A DNA stretch of 64,000 nucleotides from the NCBI GenBank assembly GCA_032622095.1, contig CP136063.1, positions 220,055,982-220,119,981 of the forward strand, written 5' to 3'. A program made the position numbers and the translations under genes. A model generated the notes under the pieces. The model saw only the letters and a program-made list of their open reading frames with translations, made no database searches and was not told the DNA's origin. How positions within the stretch are numbered: position 1 is the stretch's first letter; each line of letters starts with the position of its first letter. Below are positions 1 to 14,100 of the stretch, in pieces. The DNA is from Siphonodentalium dalli (lineage: Eukaryota; Mollusca; Scaphopoda; Gadilida; Siphonodentaliidae).

Positions 1-244
1 ATGAGGTTCCCAGAAATTATGAAATTTTCTCGGCTAAATAATCCGGTGGGATTTATTTTGTATTGGCTCCAAAGCTAAACAGTGCTTTATATATCGTGTA
101 TTAGTAGTGATGAAAACCAGTCACATATAATGACATACGATGAGGGAGAGGGGGAGATAGTGTGGGTACATGGGTATGGGTACATCATACAAAATAAAGT
201 TGATTTGACATGTGCTAAGGAATGATAGCATGGTTCGTGCATGA

Positions 245-1454
245 TAGTGCTGGGCGATATGTTGATATATCGGGTACAGCCAGTTTTAATTTTGATATCG
301 TCAATAATCGTCAGAAATAAAAATATCGTAATACCGTCCCAAGTTGTATTATTCTCCATGTAGGTTGAAACCCATCATATGGTCCCAACAAACAGGGAAG
401 TTAGAGAAAGTATAATAGTCCCAAAATTCCTGGAAACACGCAGTCGAAAAAAATTAAAAACATCTGAGCATGTGCTTGTCAAGTTGGATATGCTTCATCG
501 GAAACATCAAAGCGCTAGCATCAGTTGGCTACATTGTGAGATGATTGGTATGTCGCGCACATTCGACTGACATAATGACCTCCTTTCAAGTTGGTGCAGC
601 TTGCTCTGTCAACCGTAACCGGTTGCTTGGAGACAGATCACCATGTCAGATTTTATATTGACCCCACTAACTGATTGTGTCAATGTGTGCAAATTGCGAT
701 TAAAATTATTGTGTGGACATGTGCCATACGGATCATGGCATTGCTAGCGCTTCAACAAACATCAATTTCACAAACTAATTGAACATGTCTATATCTTTTT
801 TTCTCGGCTATAAAAATGCTGACGCAAATTAAATTCATGTCGGCTTTTGCCTCGGCACTGCCCATTGCCGACGCTAATTCCCAGGGCTGCTGTATATGTA
901 CATTGAAGTCTCACGATGCTACCAACTACCAATTCCCACTAGTAAATAGTCTCACAAACAACCAATTCCTCACTAATAAATAACATGGCAATCTGAAACC
1001 GAATGCGGTGCGGTGTGGTGTTAAGTTCTATGGTCAAAGGGATATAACTTAAAAATGTATGCAATCTGAAAAGCATGTGGACCTTGTTATATGATTATAC
1101 GGTGCTTAGAACATTGCTTACAGTTTATATTATGCCTGACAAAATTAGAAAGGAGTTGAAAGTTGCTGTGTTCGCCGTCGGCAAACTGTCAATTGTTGCA
1201 GACGAGTGGTCATTATACTGCGATGTTACTGATGTACAATCAATGTTCAATACACATTTATTTAATCTCGCATGGCCCACAAATCGTAAATAAAATGTAG
1301 GGATGTATTTTGCAAACTTAATTCATAAAATATTGCATATGTTATACATTGTACTTACCAATTGTTATATACCAAATATCGCGATAATATCGTTTATCGT
1401 GATGTTATCACCATAATATCCTGATATTTTTGGGGCCAATATCGCCCAGCCCTA
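245..1454. mobile_element. hAT-like element with 8-bp target duplication
   Basis: Inverted ends TAGTGCTGGGCGATAT (left) and TAGGGCTGGGCGATAT (right, read inward) are flanked by 8-bp near-duplicates GTGCATGA (237-244) and GTGCACGA (1455-1462). The 8-bp duplication and TAG ends fit the hAT superfamily. A 72-codon ORF inside (1075-1293) is not recognisable as transposase, so the copy is probably non-autonomous. It lies left of BRIX1 exon 6. Confidence 0.65.
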
Positions 1455-1522
1455 GTGCACGACACAATTTTATATGAAAAAATTACAATTTAGCAGCATA
1501 ATAATTACAAATATAGCATTAA

Positions 1523-1979
1523 CCCTTTCAGTGCCAGGGGCCGATCTCATCGGCCCTAATTTACGGTCTGTAAAATCGGCCCTAAATTTTTTTTTTAAAT
1601 GTTGTTTTTTTTAGAGTTGAATTTTTTTGGGTATGCTTAAGCATGCTATAGCGAATTTAAAAACAAACAGGATAAAATCTTAGGGGCATGTTATAACTCA
1701 AAACTATCACCAAGTATTCATAGTAATAATTTTGATGACCATGAAAAACGTAAGATTCCCTGGCACTAAACCTACAAAATAAGTCTGTTAAAGAATATAA
1801 GAAAAAATTATTAAAATTGTAAAAAATTGTAAAAAATAATAACAAATTATGAAAAATTGTTAGGCCAATGCATTCTCTTATATATGCGAGGTGACCTATG
1901 GTCGACTCGCATATATAAGAGAATGCATTGGCACAGGGTATATGGGTTGATACAAAAATCAGACCTGGCACTGAAAGGG
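1523..1979. mobile_element. piggyBac-like MITE family A, copy 1
   Basis: Ends CCCTTTCAGTGCCAGG and its inverse are bordered on both sides by TTAA (1519-1522, 1980-1983), the piggyBac target site. The core holds a near-perfect hairpin (about 1864-1930) with arms CCAATGCATTCTCTTATATA, shared with other families in this window. No coding capacity. Confidence 0.8.
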
Positions 1980-2058
1980 TTAATCAGCTATAGAACGTTG
2001 GATTTTGGCATTTTTCCCCCTCATGTCTGGGTTGTCTTAATTTCAAAAACGACATTAC

Positions 2059-2132
2059 CTTGTCGAAGGATAGGAGCGGTCTGGATCCCTTGAGACAATT
2101 CCCGGTCATTTTCAACTCTTGCATCGTGTGAA
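2059..2132 (-). CDS. BRIX1: BRIX1 exon 6 (last exon inside window)
   Basis: Acceptor GTTTACAG, 74 nt, donor GTAATG. Encodes VHTMQELKMTGN then CLKGSRPLLSFDK, in phase with exon 5 and ending in phase 0. No further BRX1 block was found between 1 and 2058, so exon 7 should be left of the window. Confidence 0.95.
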
Positions 2133-5100
2133 CTGTAAACATAGACAGATTAAAGATGGATTATCTCTTCATATAACAATTTTGAAATAGTTTTGTGGGT
2201 ATAAAATAATAATTATGAACTGAAGACCAAGTCAGAAAATGCTTCTATTAATTAATATTGATTTTATTTTGAATATTTAATTATAAAATGAGATGATTAT
2301 ATGGGACAATTTATTTTCATGCGATACCATATAGCCTAGCGATAGAGATCATTAGGGTGTTCCCATAGCTATGCTCAGAAGGTCAAATATCTCAGATTGA
2401 TTGTTTGTATTGTATTTTTACATACTTATTAGCGATAAGGAGTCTAAATAATGTTTATCTTAAATAATGTTTATCTATGACAGAATTACACAATAAAATT
2501 TCTGGTCTCTGTTAACAGTAATTCAAAATTTAATCATTATTAATCAATAGAAGTATTTCCGAACAGGGGTCATCGATTCATATCTAATATTGTATACCCC
2601 AGTAACTATATAACACATGTTTACAAAGAGATTGACCATCTTTAAGTTAACTCTTTCTTTTTTACTAAATGGATTCTCCCATCAGTTATAAAAGCATACA
2701 TCACAACCAAGTATGAATTTAGTGTGCCTGTCTTTTGCAGAATGAGGTCCCCAGAGGGTGAATTTAGTGATGCTATCCCACATAGTGGGCTAGCATCACC
2801 AAACTCACCCTCTGGGGACCTCATTCTGCAGGGCCTCATCTGCCATGGGAGACATGGACTCAGATTTGAAGTTCCCAAATGGTGAATATTGTGATGTACA
2901 CCCATTGGGAACCTCAATTATGCAATGAGTCGTCTGCCAATTTCGGGATATAGAGAAACGAAACTAGAAACGAAATAAAATCTATGTGAAGAACTTTCTA
3001 TAGATATTTGATAATAAAGAAACTTTCCAGAGAAGATAATGCCTAAGCAGCATGGGGTCCCCAGAGGGTGAACTTGGTGATGCTAGCCCGCTATGCGGGA
3101 TAACATCACTAAATTCACCCTCTGGGGACATCATTCTGCAAATGACAGGCACACTAAACTATAATAGTCGAATATAGACTTGACCTGATCGGTCTTCTAT
3201 TCACTATAGAGGTGTTCAGAAAATATTAGCAGATGACAGATGATACAAGTGCAGAATGATTCCTATTCATTAGTGGAAATGTTCAGATAATAAGTTCAAC
3301 AAATGGCTGACATTGACATGTAGATGGGAAACGAGTCATTTTGGGGTCATTCGGCCTTAACCCTTTCAGTGCCAGGGGCGGATCTCATCGGCCCTAATTT
3401 ACTGTCTGTAAAATCGGCCCTAAAAAAATAAAAATAAATAAAAAACATTATTTTTTTTAGATTTTTAAAAATTGTAAAAAATAATAACAAATGATGAAAA
3501 ATTGTTAGGCCAATGCATTCTCTTATATATGCGAGGCGACCTATGGTCGACTCGCATATATAAGAGAATGCATTGGCACAGGGTATATGGGTTGATACAA
3601 AAATCGACCTGGCACTCAAAGTGTTAAAACATGGCTCCCGGCAGCTATCTTGGATTTTACTCTTTTGCATGACTAAATCCTTAGGCACGGCTACAGATCG
3701 TTCCTTTGATCGGATAATCATGAAATTTGTCATGGCTGTTGACATTGACATGTAGATGGGAACAAGACATTTTGGGATCATTTGGCCAAGTTCAACAAAC
3801 AGACTACATTGTATTGTTCGTTTGTTGAACTTATTATCTGAACATTTCCCAAGGGGACTACTTGTCAATGAGTAGTTAGTAAAGAAATGTTTTTATACAT
3901 TTTTATAGAAATTAGAAAAACAATAGAATATCATGTTGTTAATTTAGCAATAACAAACAAGAGCTGGGCTGTCGTCGCATACCACAATGTGGCATACCGC
4001 TTAGGGTGGGCATATCATAAGTAGAAGCCACACGACTGTGACCATTTTCAATCACATAAACACATCCTTTTTATTTTTTTAAAGCTGTCCTGTATTGAAT
4101 ATCTGCACCTAATTCCATTGAAATCTGATGACCCATGATTAGACATATCAATATTATTCTATATAAACAAAGAGAAATAATCATAGAATGAAGTATGCAA
4201 ACAAAACCAATGAAAACTTCTATTGGAAATCCACATCATGATGAAATTCACTACCGAATGTCATTGAGATATGATAACCTATGACAGTGTGATGGAGGTG
4301 GGGGTCAGACAATATATAAAATGGTTGAATGGTTGAGTCGATTCTTTGACCCCTTTTTATAGCTTAATGTTGCATCAGCGACATAATCTTAATGTTAATC
4401 TTAAAGCGCAGCTCCCGTCATGAAAGGATTAATATCTCAGTAATTTTAATTTCCCCATGCTATTATGACGGATAGAACGGTTTGGTGAGAAGTCTAACAT
4501 GAAGTGAATATCATGGGTTTAAAAAAAAAGAAGTTTTTTTTTAATTATTTTTTTGGTTGCAATTTGGGTTAAAAAAAATCGCTGGGTTCATAAACCCACT
4601 AATTAGATTGATGTCGCCTTTCATAAAAATAATATAAATAGAAAGGATGGCATGCATATTCCTATGTTTTATATAAAACAATCATAGCCTACCATTCTCC
4701 ACAAGAAATTTGGCTGATGGACCTCGAGGAACATTTGATACCCTGAAAAGAGAACCATATAATATTTAATGTAATATCAAAGTCGAGCTTTAACCCTTTC
4801 AGTGCCAGGTCCCATTTTTGTATCAACCCATATACCCTGTGCCAATGCATTCTCTTATATATGCGAGTATAGGTCGCCTCGCATATATAAGAGAATGCAT
4901 TGACCTAACAATTTTTCATAATTTGTTATTATTTTTTACAATTTTTTACAATTTTAATAATTTTTTCTTATATTCTTTAACAGACTTATTTTGTAGGTTT
5001 AGTGCCAGGGAATCTTACATTTTTCATGGGCATCAAATTTATTACTATGAATACTTGGTGATAGTTTTGAGTTATAACATGACCCTAAGGTTTTAACCAG

Positions 5101-8100
5101 TATGTTTTTAAATTCGCTATAGCATGCTTAAGCATACCCCAAAAAAATAGAAAATAAAAAAAAAAAATATATATTTTTTAGGGCCGATTTTACAGACCGT
5201 AAATTAGGGCCGATGAGATCGGCCCCTGGCACTGAAAGGGTTAAATGTTTGCTGCTGTATTACATAATACAGTAATATTAGATGGAAAGATGACAGACAA
5301 ATACAATTACCTAATTACAATTTCACAGAAAGAAGGGTTAAATTATGCAAGCCTTGAAATAGGGTGTCATTTGCAGAATGAGGTCCCCAGAGGGTGAATT
5401 TAGTGATGCTACCCCGCATAGCAGGCTAGCATCACCAAATTCACCTCTGGGAACCTCATTCTGCCGAGGTGTAAGCAGAATGAGGTCCCCAGAGGGTGAA
5501 TTTGGTGATGCTAGCCCACTATGCGGGGTAGCATCACTAAATTCACCCTCTGGGGACCTCATTCTGCAAATGACAGACACACTATTTCAAGGCTTGAACT
5601 TAATATGTGGTGTGATTTACCTTGTTTCTCAAATAATTAAAAACGATAATTTCACTAGTGAATTATGTCACTTTAACTAGTGCGTTATCTATTCATACAC
5701 ACTATCAAAATTAATGCGTCATGAGTATAATGGCATTATATCATACATGAGTATAATGGCATTATATCATACAGATGTTTGGTAAACCAGATGTTTATAG
5801 TGGAATATAATAAACAGAATAATCACTTGATTGAACTGGTGATGTGAAATAATTCATCCAAGGGAGAGACTATTTTGTAAAACTCTCAAGAGCATTGCTC
5901 TCAACGTCGGGGTAGAGAGCAAGTAGAGGCCGACATTTAACTTACCACATGTACAGATCCTGTTTCTTCTTTGCTTCGAAGAAAATGCATTTGCTGCAGT
6001 TTTTCATTTCACAAATCTGAAATAAAATTAGGAAATAATTAAACTGAAAATTCTTAATTAGAATTTGCTGATTCATTTTGGTTCAGGGTGATAACTTTAG
6101 TTAAGACATTTGCACAGGGCTTTCACGTAAAACAACATTCTCCCAACAGATTTCACTAGCTAGTTTACATTTCCCTACCAACGATAAGCATAATTCATTA
6201 AATTTAAATTTTGGGCAACTACATGTACATGTACAATTAACAATTTGCATTAAAAGCTGGAAATTCCAACTCAAGATCTTTCCTTTTGTAAATCATAATC
6301 ATACTCACTTCATTAATCACAAACAGCTTGTCTTTGTTATCCATTTTTGATTCTATGAATATAAAACAGAATCATCTACATATTTAAGGCCATTCAAATA
6401 AAACATGTGTGTTCTCAGGTACGGTAGTTAGATCTTAATTATGAGACGAGGGATGAAGGCTATTATTTTTCCTTTTTTCTCAAAATCTTGAAAACAAACA
6501 ACAGAAACAAACAAACAAAATCCTGAAAACATACTACAGAAACATACAAAACTCAGTTTCATTGTTCAAAGCCAATATTGAAAAAAAAAATATTGAAAAC
6601 AAATTTGAAGACTTTTTTAAAAGAAAATTTCAGTGATGCGGGAGTTGCCTGAGAACACAGATTTTTTATATAATTGGCCTAAGTTAGTGTTCAGTTCAGT
6701 CATCTTTATAATACACAAACCCTCAAAATTAGGAAAATGTCCCAAAGGCAAATTTAGTGCTGTCAGATTCCACATGTTGCTACAGTGTTTCCCACAGCAT
6801 TGCTTATTACCGCAACCTATTTCATGGACTGAATATAGTCTCTCTTACTTATCAGCTTGTTGTTAAAGGCGTACTGTACTCAAATGTTGTTGTTGGTTTC
6901 TTTGTTCTCTGCTTCTTAGAATAAGGTAACCAGATTTCCATTATTTGACTGTCTTTTGAGAACGAAGTAATGTTACAGATGGCAGAAAAGCCAGAATGCA
7001 AAAATAATAGTAGAACACTTGTCATAAAGATATTTTTGTACAGTATTCAGGCAAATGTACCAAATAAATGTTATATTATATGCATAATATTCCCAGATGC
7101 ACATTAATTTTATTGTATAATCAATGAGTGGCTTGAGATCACACCCTGTATCAACACGCCCTGTATCAACATAATTTTGTTTTTAAATATGTGCCACATA
7201 TTGCCCAATCCACTACCCGCCAATTAATTTGATTATGTCTTGTACATGGAAATTTATAACTTAATTTATATTTAACAAGAGATGTGCTGTTGTCCGCTGC
7301 AAACCCCCATGTGCATTATATATACACTATATATTTCATTGAGATCTGTGCACAGATGGACCAATTATTCTATAAATACCCACCTGATCTGTCATGTGAC
7401 ATTCACCCACCTGATCTGTCACGTGACATTCACCCACCTGATCTGTCATGTGACATTCTATAAATACCCACCTGATCTTGCTGTGGCATAAGGGTTCTGA
7501 AGTCTGTCATGTGACATTCTATAAATACCCACCTGATCTTGCGTGTGGCATAAGGGTTCGGAGACCTGTCATGTGACATTCTATAAACACCCACCTGATC
7601 TGGCATGTGACATTCTATAAATACCCACTTGATCTTGCGTGTGGCATAAGGGTTCGGAGATCGGTCATGTGACATTCTATAAATACCCACCTGATCTTGC
7701 GTGTGGCATAAGGGTTTGTAGGCCTGTCATGTGACATTCTATAAATACCAACTTGATCTGGCATGTGGCATAAGGCAGGCTTTCTGCTAATAGCGCAGGG
7801 GTCCCTTTAAGGATCCCATTCCCCATGCCAATTTTCCCCTTCTGTCATACCACAGGACATATTCAATATGTATAAAGGTATAAAGATGTTTACTTCTAAA
7901 TTTTGTTGGGACAGTACTAGTACTAAGAAATTTAAATAGTTGACAACTTTATTTGATTTCTAGCAAGAATACACACTCGGACAGATCTAACACTAAAAGT
8001 TGGATGTCAGTACACATGTATGTCTGTAGGCCGGAGCTAACATTCAACGTGCAGGGTCGTTTCTAAACGAGCACACCCGGCTCTGCACGTTGCACACTAG

Positions 8101-11100
8101 CTCCAACCTGCAGACACAGTTAGATTAACTGAGGAAGTGATCAAACCCGACATCGCTAGAACACATGCTTTGGAGTCCGCTGATTACGTTGCTGTGGTAA
8201 CGAAAAATGACCGCCGATAATTTAATCATACCCAATGATTCTATCTTCATGTCGTAAAATATATATATCATTCCATTTTTTTCAAAGCATCTTATCTCTG
8301 TTTATTATAATTTAGCTTGATATTTAGAACTAAAACATTTCGCCTTTATTCTATTCCTTCATTGCTTCCAACCAGCTAATCGTCTATCTGCTGAGTGTTA
8401 TATTCCGGCACGTTATGCATCCGAATCTATCTGCCGAGTCTTGAATACTGAGTCGTTTAACTTCAACGGCTGCGTTTCCTATTACTGGGAACAACGCAAG
8501 GGCTTCACCACCGGTGATCTATAACCTGGCAATTAATTTTTATCTAATAAATTTTCTAGGTTTTAAAGTTATTGGAGTTGATAGCATAGTAACTTGCAAG
8601 CCAATGCAAGGCTTATATTTCGGCGAGAATCCAAATCTAGATTCTCGTAAATATTCTCGCAAATTACCCTGGATTCTCGCGAAACAGTATGTTTGGATTT
8701 TCGCAAAATCAGATGAAATATATGCCCTGACTTGGGTAGAAAATGGATGCAAAACGATCAGCAAATCTACTCGCTGATTCTTCTATTGGCCGATACAACA
8801 AAAGTAGGTCCACTATTCCACGACTTTGAAAACATTGACTGCATTTTCCCCTCGGTGGATACAGGACCCGTTCCCCAAAACCTGGCGGAAAGCCTGCATA
8901 AGGGTTTGGAGGCCTGTCATGTGACATTATATAAATACCCACCTGATCTTGTGTGTGGCATAAGGGTTCGGAGATCTGTCATTAAATGTCTGTCTCTGTA
9001 TGATATTCCCCGAGATGAAAACACAAGCACTCTTTCTTTGTTTATCCATTTTTTCTGTAAAAATAAGTTGAAGAGGAAAAAAAAATTCTTAGAAACTACA
9101 TGTATAAACAGGCCTGAGAATATGGTGCTGGCATAATGAGGTCCCCAGAGGGTGAACACAGCAGGCTAGCATCACTCAATTCACCCTCTGGGACCTCATT
9201 CTGCTTAGGTGTCATCTTCTCTAGAAAGTATCTTTATTATCAACAAAAACTCTCACCTCGAAATTGGGTCATATTTACTTTAGCATTTAGGATGGTTGAA
9301 AGGAATAAATTAATGCATACAAGTGGAATAAAAGTAATGCAGCTACATAAACGATAAAACATTATTAAATGTCCCTAAATAGGACTAAATGTTAGCTTTC
9401 ACTATTTTTTTCCCTGTCATTTCATTGCTTTCACTGCAGAAAATTCGCAAAATTTATGATGTAAACTTTTCTCAGAATGTGCATGGTTATTTTCAATCTA
9501 GTGAATTCTGAACTACCTGGTATAATAGTTTGAAAACCTTTGCTTTTTGTTTGAGAACATTGACATTTGATTGAAAGAATTTCACAGTTCCGATTTCTGA
9601 ACATGGATATATAACTTGTTTATTGCCGACAATTCACCCTAATATTCCATAAATCAGCGACCTCATCATAGTACTGTAACAGCATATTCATGTGTAACCA
9701 TAATTACAATTTACTCTTCGAAATGACCAAATGTAGGTTTTTTTTGGGTCTTAAAATTGACTTAAATTTGGCTTTAATTTACCCAAAAATGATGTCAGTC
9801 GGCATAAGATAAATACAACAATAACATACCAGTTGTGTGTTTTGAGATGTCTGTTATCTCAACTTGTTAGAAGAATGATTTTTCAAACTTCTAACTCATT
9901 TTTATACTGGTTTGATTCTATACTGTGTATTCATTCATACAAAAGTAATTCAGTGTTACATATCACCGATCTTACTGGACATTGCGTCAAAATTAATGAT
10001 CGAGAAAAAACGGCCTACAATATAATATTAAAATCTAATATTCAATATAATTACAGACGACTACCCTTTTCTCAACCACTATTTCTGCTGGAATGTCCAA
10101 TAACTCCGGCCTCACCAGTCTGTTTGGAATGCAGACTATTGAACAAGCTACAAGTTCCGTACATGTACATGTAGTTTGAATGATTTTGACGCTATAGATA
10201 GCTTCTGCAGACAATCCTTAAAGTACATGTATTCATGACATCACAACGCACAAATAGTTTTATGATTGACAGAATGATATCTCCTTCAGTTTTTTGTTGA
10301 AATTTTTGGAAATACTTAATCAGTAATCCAAAACACGGTAGGTTAATTCTTGGCCTTTTAAGTGTTTATTTACTTGTCTGAATCTCTAAATTTATCAACA
10401 CTGTAATGTGTAGCTTGTTCAATAGTCTGTAATCAGATGGCGGTCTGACGTGAGTAATTTCATTATTAATGCTCTGGGTATCGGGCCATGAAATAAAATA
10501 TAATGCACCCAGGAAAATTATGGAAAGGGATCAACTTTCATAATTTACATCGCTTTGGATTGCTTTGAGAGTATCTCAGGTGCAAGGAAATGGCTACTTT
10601 TCAGTGACAACCATCCAAATTTTCTCCTGAGCCCTAATACGCCCCCATTTATTTTCCCCTCACAGAAACCCTGCTACAATAGACCAATATGGGTATTTAG
10701 CTCTTTCTGATTCTGTACACAACCTGATAAGGTTCGGCATTTTCAAAAACCTTGGCCTTGGTGGCATGTGATAGCCCTATAAGATAGAGTTTTTCCCCTT
10801 GTTATTGTGGTCGAAGTCTTGTCTCTGTAGAGTATAACTATAAGGTGAAGGTTAGCACCCTCTATAGTATTAAGGCAGTATCCTACCTACTATATACTGC
10901 CGTGTTTTTTTAACGTGGCTCTCATGCAGATACGACAGAAAACGTTTCGCAATTGAAACTAGAGCTGAAACGGTTAGACGGTTAACCGGTTAGCATCCGG
11001 TTAGCGACGTAACCGGTTAGAAAAAAATGAACCGGACGTAACCGCATCCCGTTGTCAGTTGAAATGTGAACGTGAATAATCCTCAAAATATTAGGTTAAA

Positions 11101-14100
11101 TGATGCAAAACTAATACTAAATCCCGTGTCATCGATAGTAGAGTGCAATGCAAGCAATAATTGGTACAGGCGGTAGTATCAGATACTTAGTAGCAATTCT
11201 CGAACTGTCTGGAAGTGTCGGCGACCTTCAATCAATTCCGACCATTTGAAGTTTTCTTCCGACAAAAGCACGTGTGCAGTCACTGTGTATCAAGTCTGAA
11301 TGCACACAAGGAAGTGACAACGTAAAAGTGGCGTTGTGTGGCAATGAGTGCTTTCGTAACTTAATAGTTAATACTGCACGAAAGCAACATGGATTCAAAT
11401 TGGAACCACACCACGACATACTATATATAAAACTGTTTTACAGTGGTGTTTATAAAAACTATGTAAGTCGACAAAGTTTGAAGATTGAGATCAGCTGCAC
11501 AATGTCTTCACTCTTCCCGTTCTTCCTCCCTGTTGTGATTTAATATGATCAATTCAATTGAGTGACCAAACAGACATCGTAGTTGAAGCAACCCAACACT
11601 TCTTCAATAATCTTCCCTTTTATCAAGGAAATTGATGCTCCATGCTACTCTGTAACTGGTTGTGCCTGTGGGACTAATTAACACTCAATTTGGCAGTAAT
11701 TGCTATATGTTAAGTGATTGCATACTAAAACCGAAACGTAAATTATATAACCTCCCCACTAGTGTCCGCTATCATGATACCGACGAATAGCTCGAATACT
11801 GAATAGGACTGCGAGTCTGACCTAACTGACCTTCCGTTTTGTTCTCTAGTTATTACTTTCTTGTCTTTATATATAATGCATTGGAGGATATACCAATGAT
11901 GATAGTGATATATTACAGATCTTTAATATATAGTTTTGTTACTCGTTTTACCAATACCCATACTATTTTACTCGTTTTACAAATGCCCAAACATATGCTG
12001 ATCACGGCAAATAAGCGATCTCTCCTGCCATTCACAAATTTCACTTGCTCATTCCCCATCACGAGAGCCAGCAAAAGAACAGTGAATGCGTGTTTTTGAA
12101 TATCGTTAAATGCCGTGAATAAGGTCTTTATTTCAGCTACTACTTCTCACCTAGGTTTGTCCCTGGAGCATGGCATAATGTCGACATAATTACTTTAATT
12201 AGTGTGAGAGAAGTCCGCTAGAAATTTAGCGGTTAACCGGTTGAAATCCGGTTAACCCCGATGGTTAACCGGTTAGAAGAATGGGTCAACCGTTTCAGCT
12301 CTAATTGAAACCTGGCGTTGCGGTGATACTGTTATGCCCTAAGTAAATGGCACATCTAACTGAAGTGGCACCCCAGTTTAACTGCGTTCCGTTTTAACCT
12401 TACTGCAGTTATAAGATGCGTTTAAAACGCAAGAGAACCGAATAAATTGTGCGGTTAAAACGGATACGTCGCAGTTAAACCGGGATATGTCGCTCTTAAT
12501 GGAACAGATACCATATGGCGTATATGGCGTGTCATGTTTTAGTTGCCATGCTCGTTAGACAAGTTAGCACAAATAACATGCCAGTGTCCCTTTCAATATC
12601 AATATTTTTTGTTGTGGATCTTTATTTATTTTGGATAAATAGAACAGACATTCATATACCAATATTTTATGTTTTGGGTAAACGGAAGATTGTGATGTAT
12701 GGTGTGAAAAAATAAAAGTGTTTTTGTGTGTTTTATTTATTTTTGGATTTCTTTTTATTATAATGTTGTATACTTTATAGTAGCCTTTTGGTGAAAATAA
12801 CAGTTGGGCTAACCCCGACGGGTAATCGGAATCCTTACGGCCCATTTTCGACTTTAACCATCGATGAAATAAATATTTACATAATTATATATAAATATAA
12901 TTATTCGACAATTTAGCTGACGAGTGCCGTTCACTTTCAATGTAAGGAAAACGCGTTTAAAATGGAACAACTGCAAAATGGAAAAAAAGGCATTCAAACG
13001 GATCAAATGGCCACTGAATTTCAAACGGATTCGAGTGGATAATTATATAATAATATAAAGTGGGGGTTAGAGTCCCACACATACATTGTAAATGTAAAGT
13101 GAGAGAAACAATACATAGTCACAAAATGCGTTTAAACGGAACAACCGCACTCTTCAAACATCGGGCATTATTCGGATATCGGAAACCGATATTTAAGTTT
13201 TCCGATCTTGCATTCGTTGCTATATAATCATAATTAACTACAAACGTGACACGCCAGCTAGATTCGCGAATTGCGTATGGACTATTACTAGTATTAAATT
13301 CAGCACTCTACTTTGCTTCAAACATAAGCATGTATTTTTTCACAATCCGAACAACGGACGCAGGGATGGATCCAGGGATTTTTTGGGGACACCTGTTTTG
13401 GGACCATAATATGCCGAAGGCATATCCCAAGGGCCGTAGGCCCGAGATGGGGGTAGGTACGGGAGGGGGTCGCCCCCTCCCTTAGGTGCAACATTAAAGA
13501 TAACACATAAGAAAATGCACTGGCTTACAAGGTCAAGATAAAGGCCAATGTATTATCTTATATATGTGATTCTCCTTTGATGGGAGACTCTCATTTATAT
13601 AAGAGAATGCATTGGCACAGGATTTTTGCAAAATTTCAAGAAGCCCCAGTCATTAAAGCCATTTTAAAGGGTTAAAATATTTCTCACTGGACACTTGATT
13701 AAGCAAATAAAGGCTCTATATCAACTGTATATTGATGATTTGCATTGCATGTTGTTGAATTATAATAAATTTCCTTCAAAATTTAGAAAATTCAGCTTTA
13801 ATAAAACTATCCACTTGCAATTTGGGGACATTTGGGCCACCAGAGTTTGGGCGCCCAAACCTGTAACAGGTATCAAAAGAGCCCTGGATCCTTCCCTGAA
13901 CGGACGTATACTAAAACATATACGTCAAAATTATACAGTTTTCAACAAGTCGGGATTAAAACATAAAATATATCGTGTTGAGTACCGATGGTGATAAAAA
14001 AAACATACAATCAACTCCTGGTCGATTATGAAGTTACCACTTTGCCGTGATCGCTAAAACACAAAATGATAACATACACTGGTAGATGCATGGGTAGTAC

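Noticed and set aside
1-244. BRIX1 exon 7 left of exon 6
   Set aside because: No segment matching the next BRX1 block (FDE.PHYALLKELL) was found between 1 and 2058; that space is mostly MITE sequence.
9833-10174. 113-codon ORF as a gene
   Set aside because: No recognisable motif, no neighbouring exons, and its end runs into the inverted repeat of a small element.
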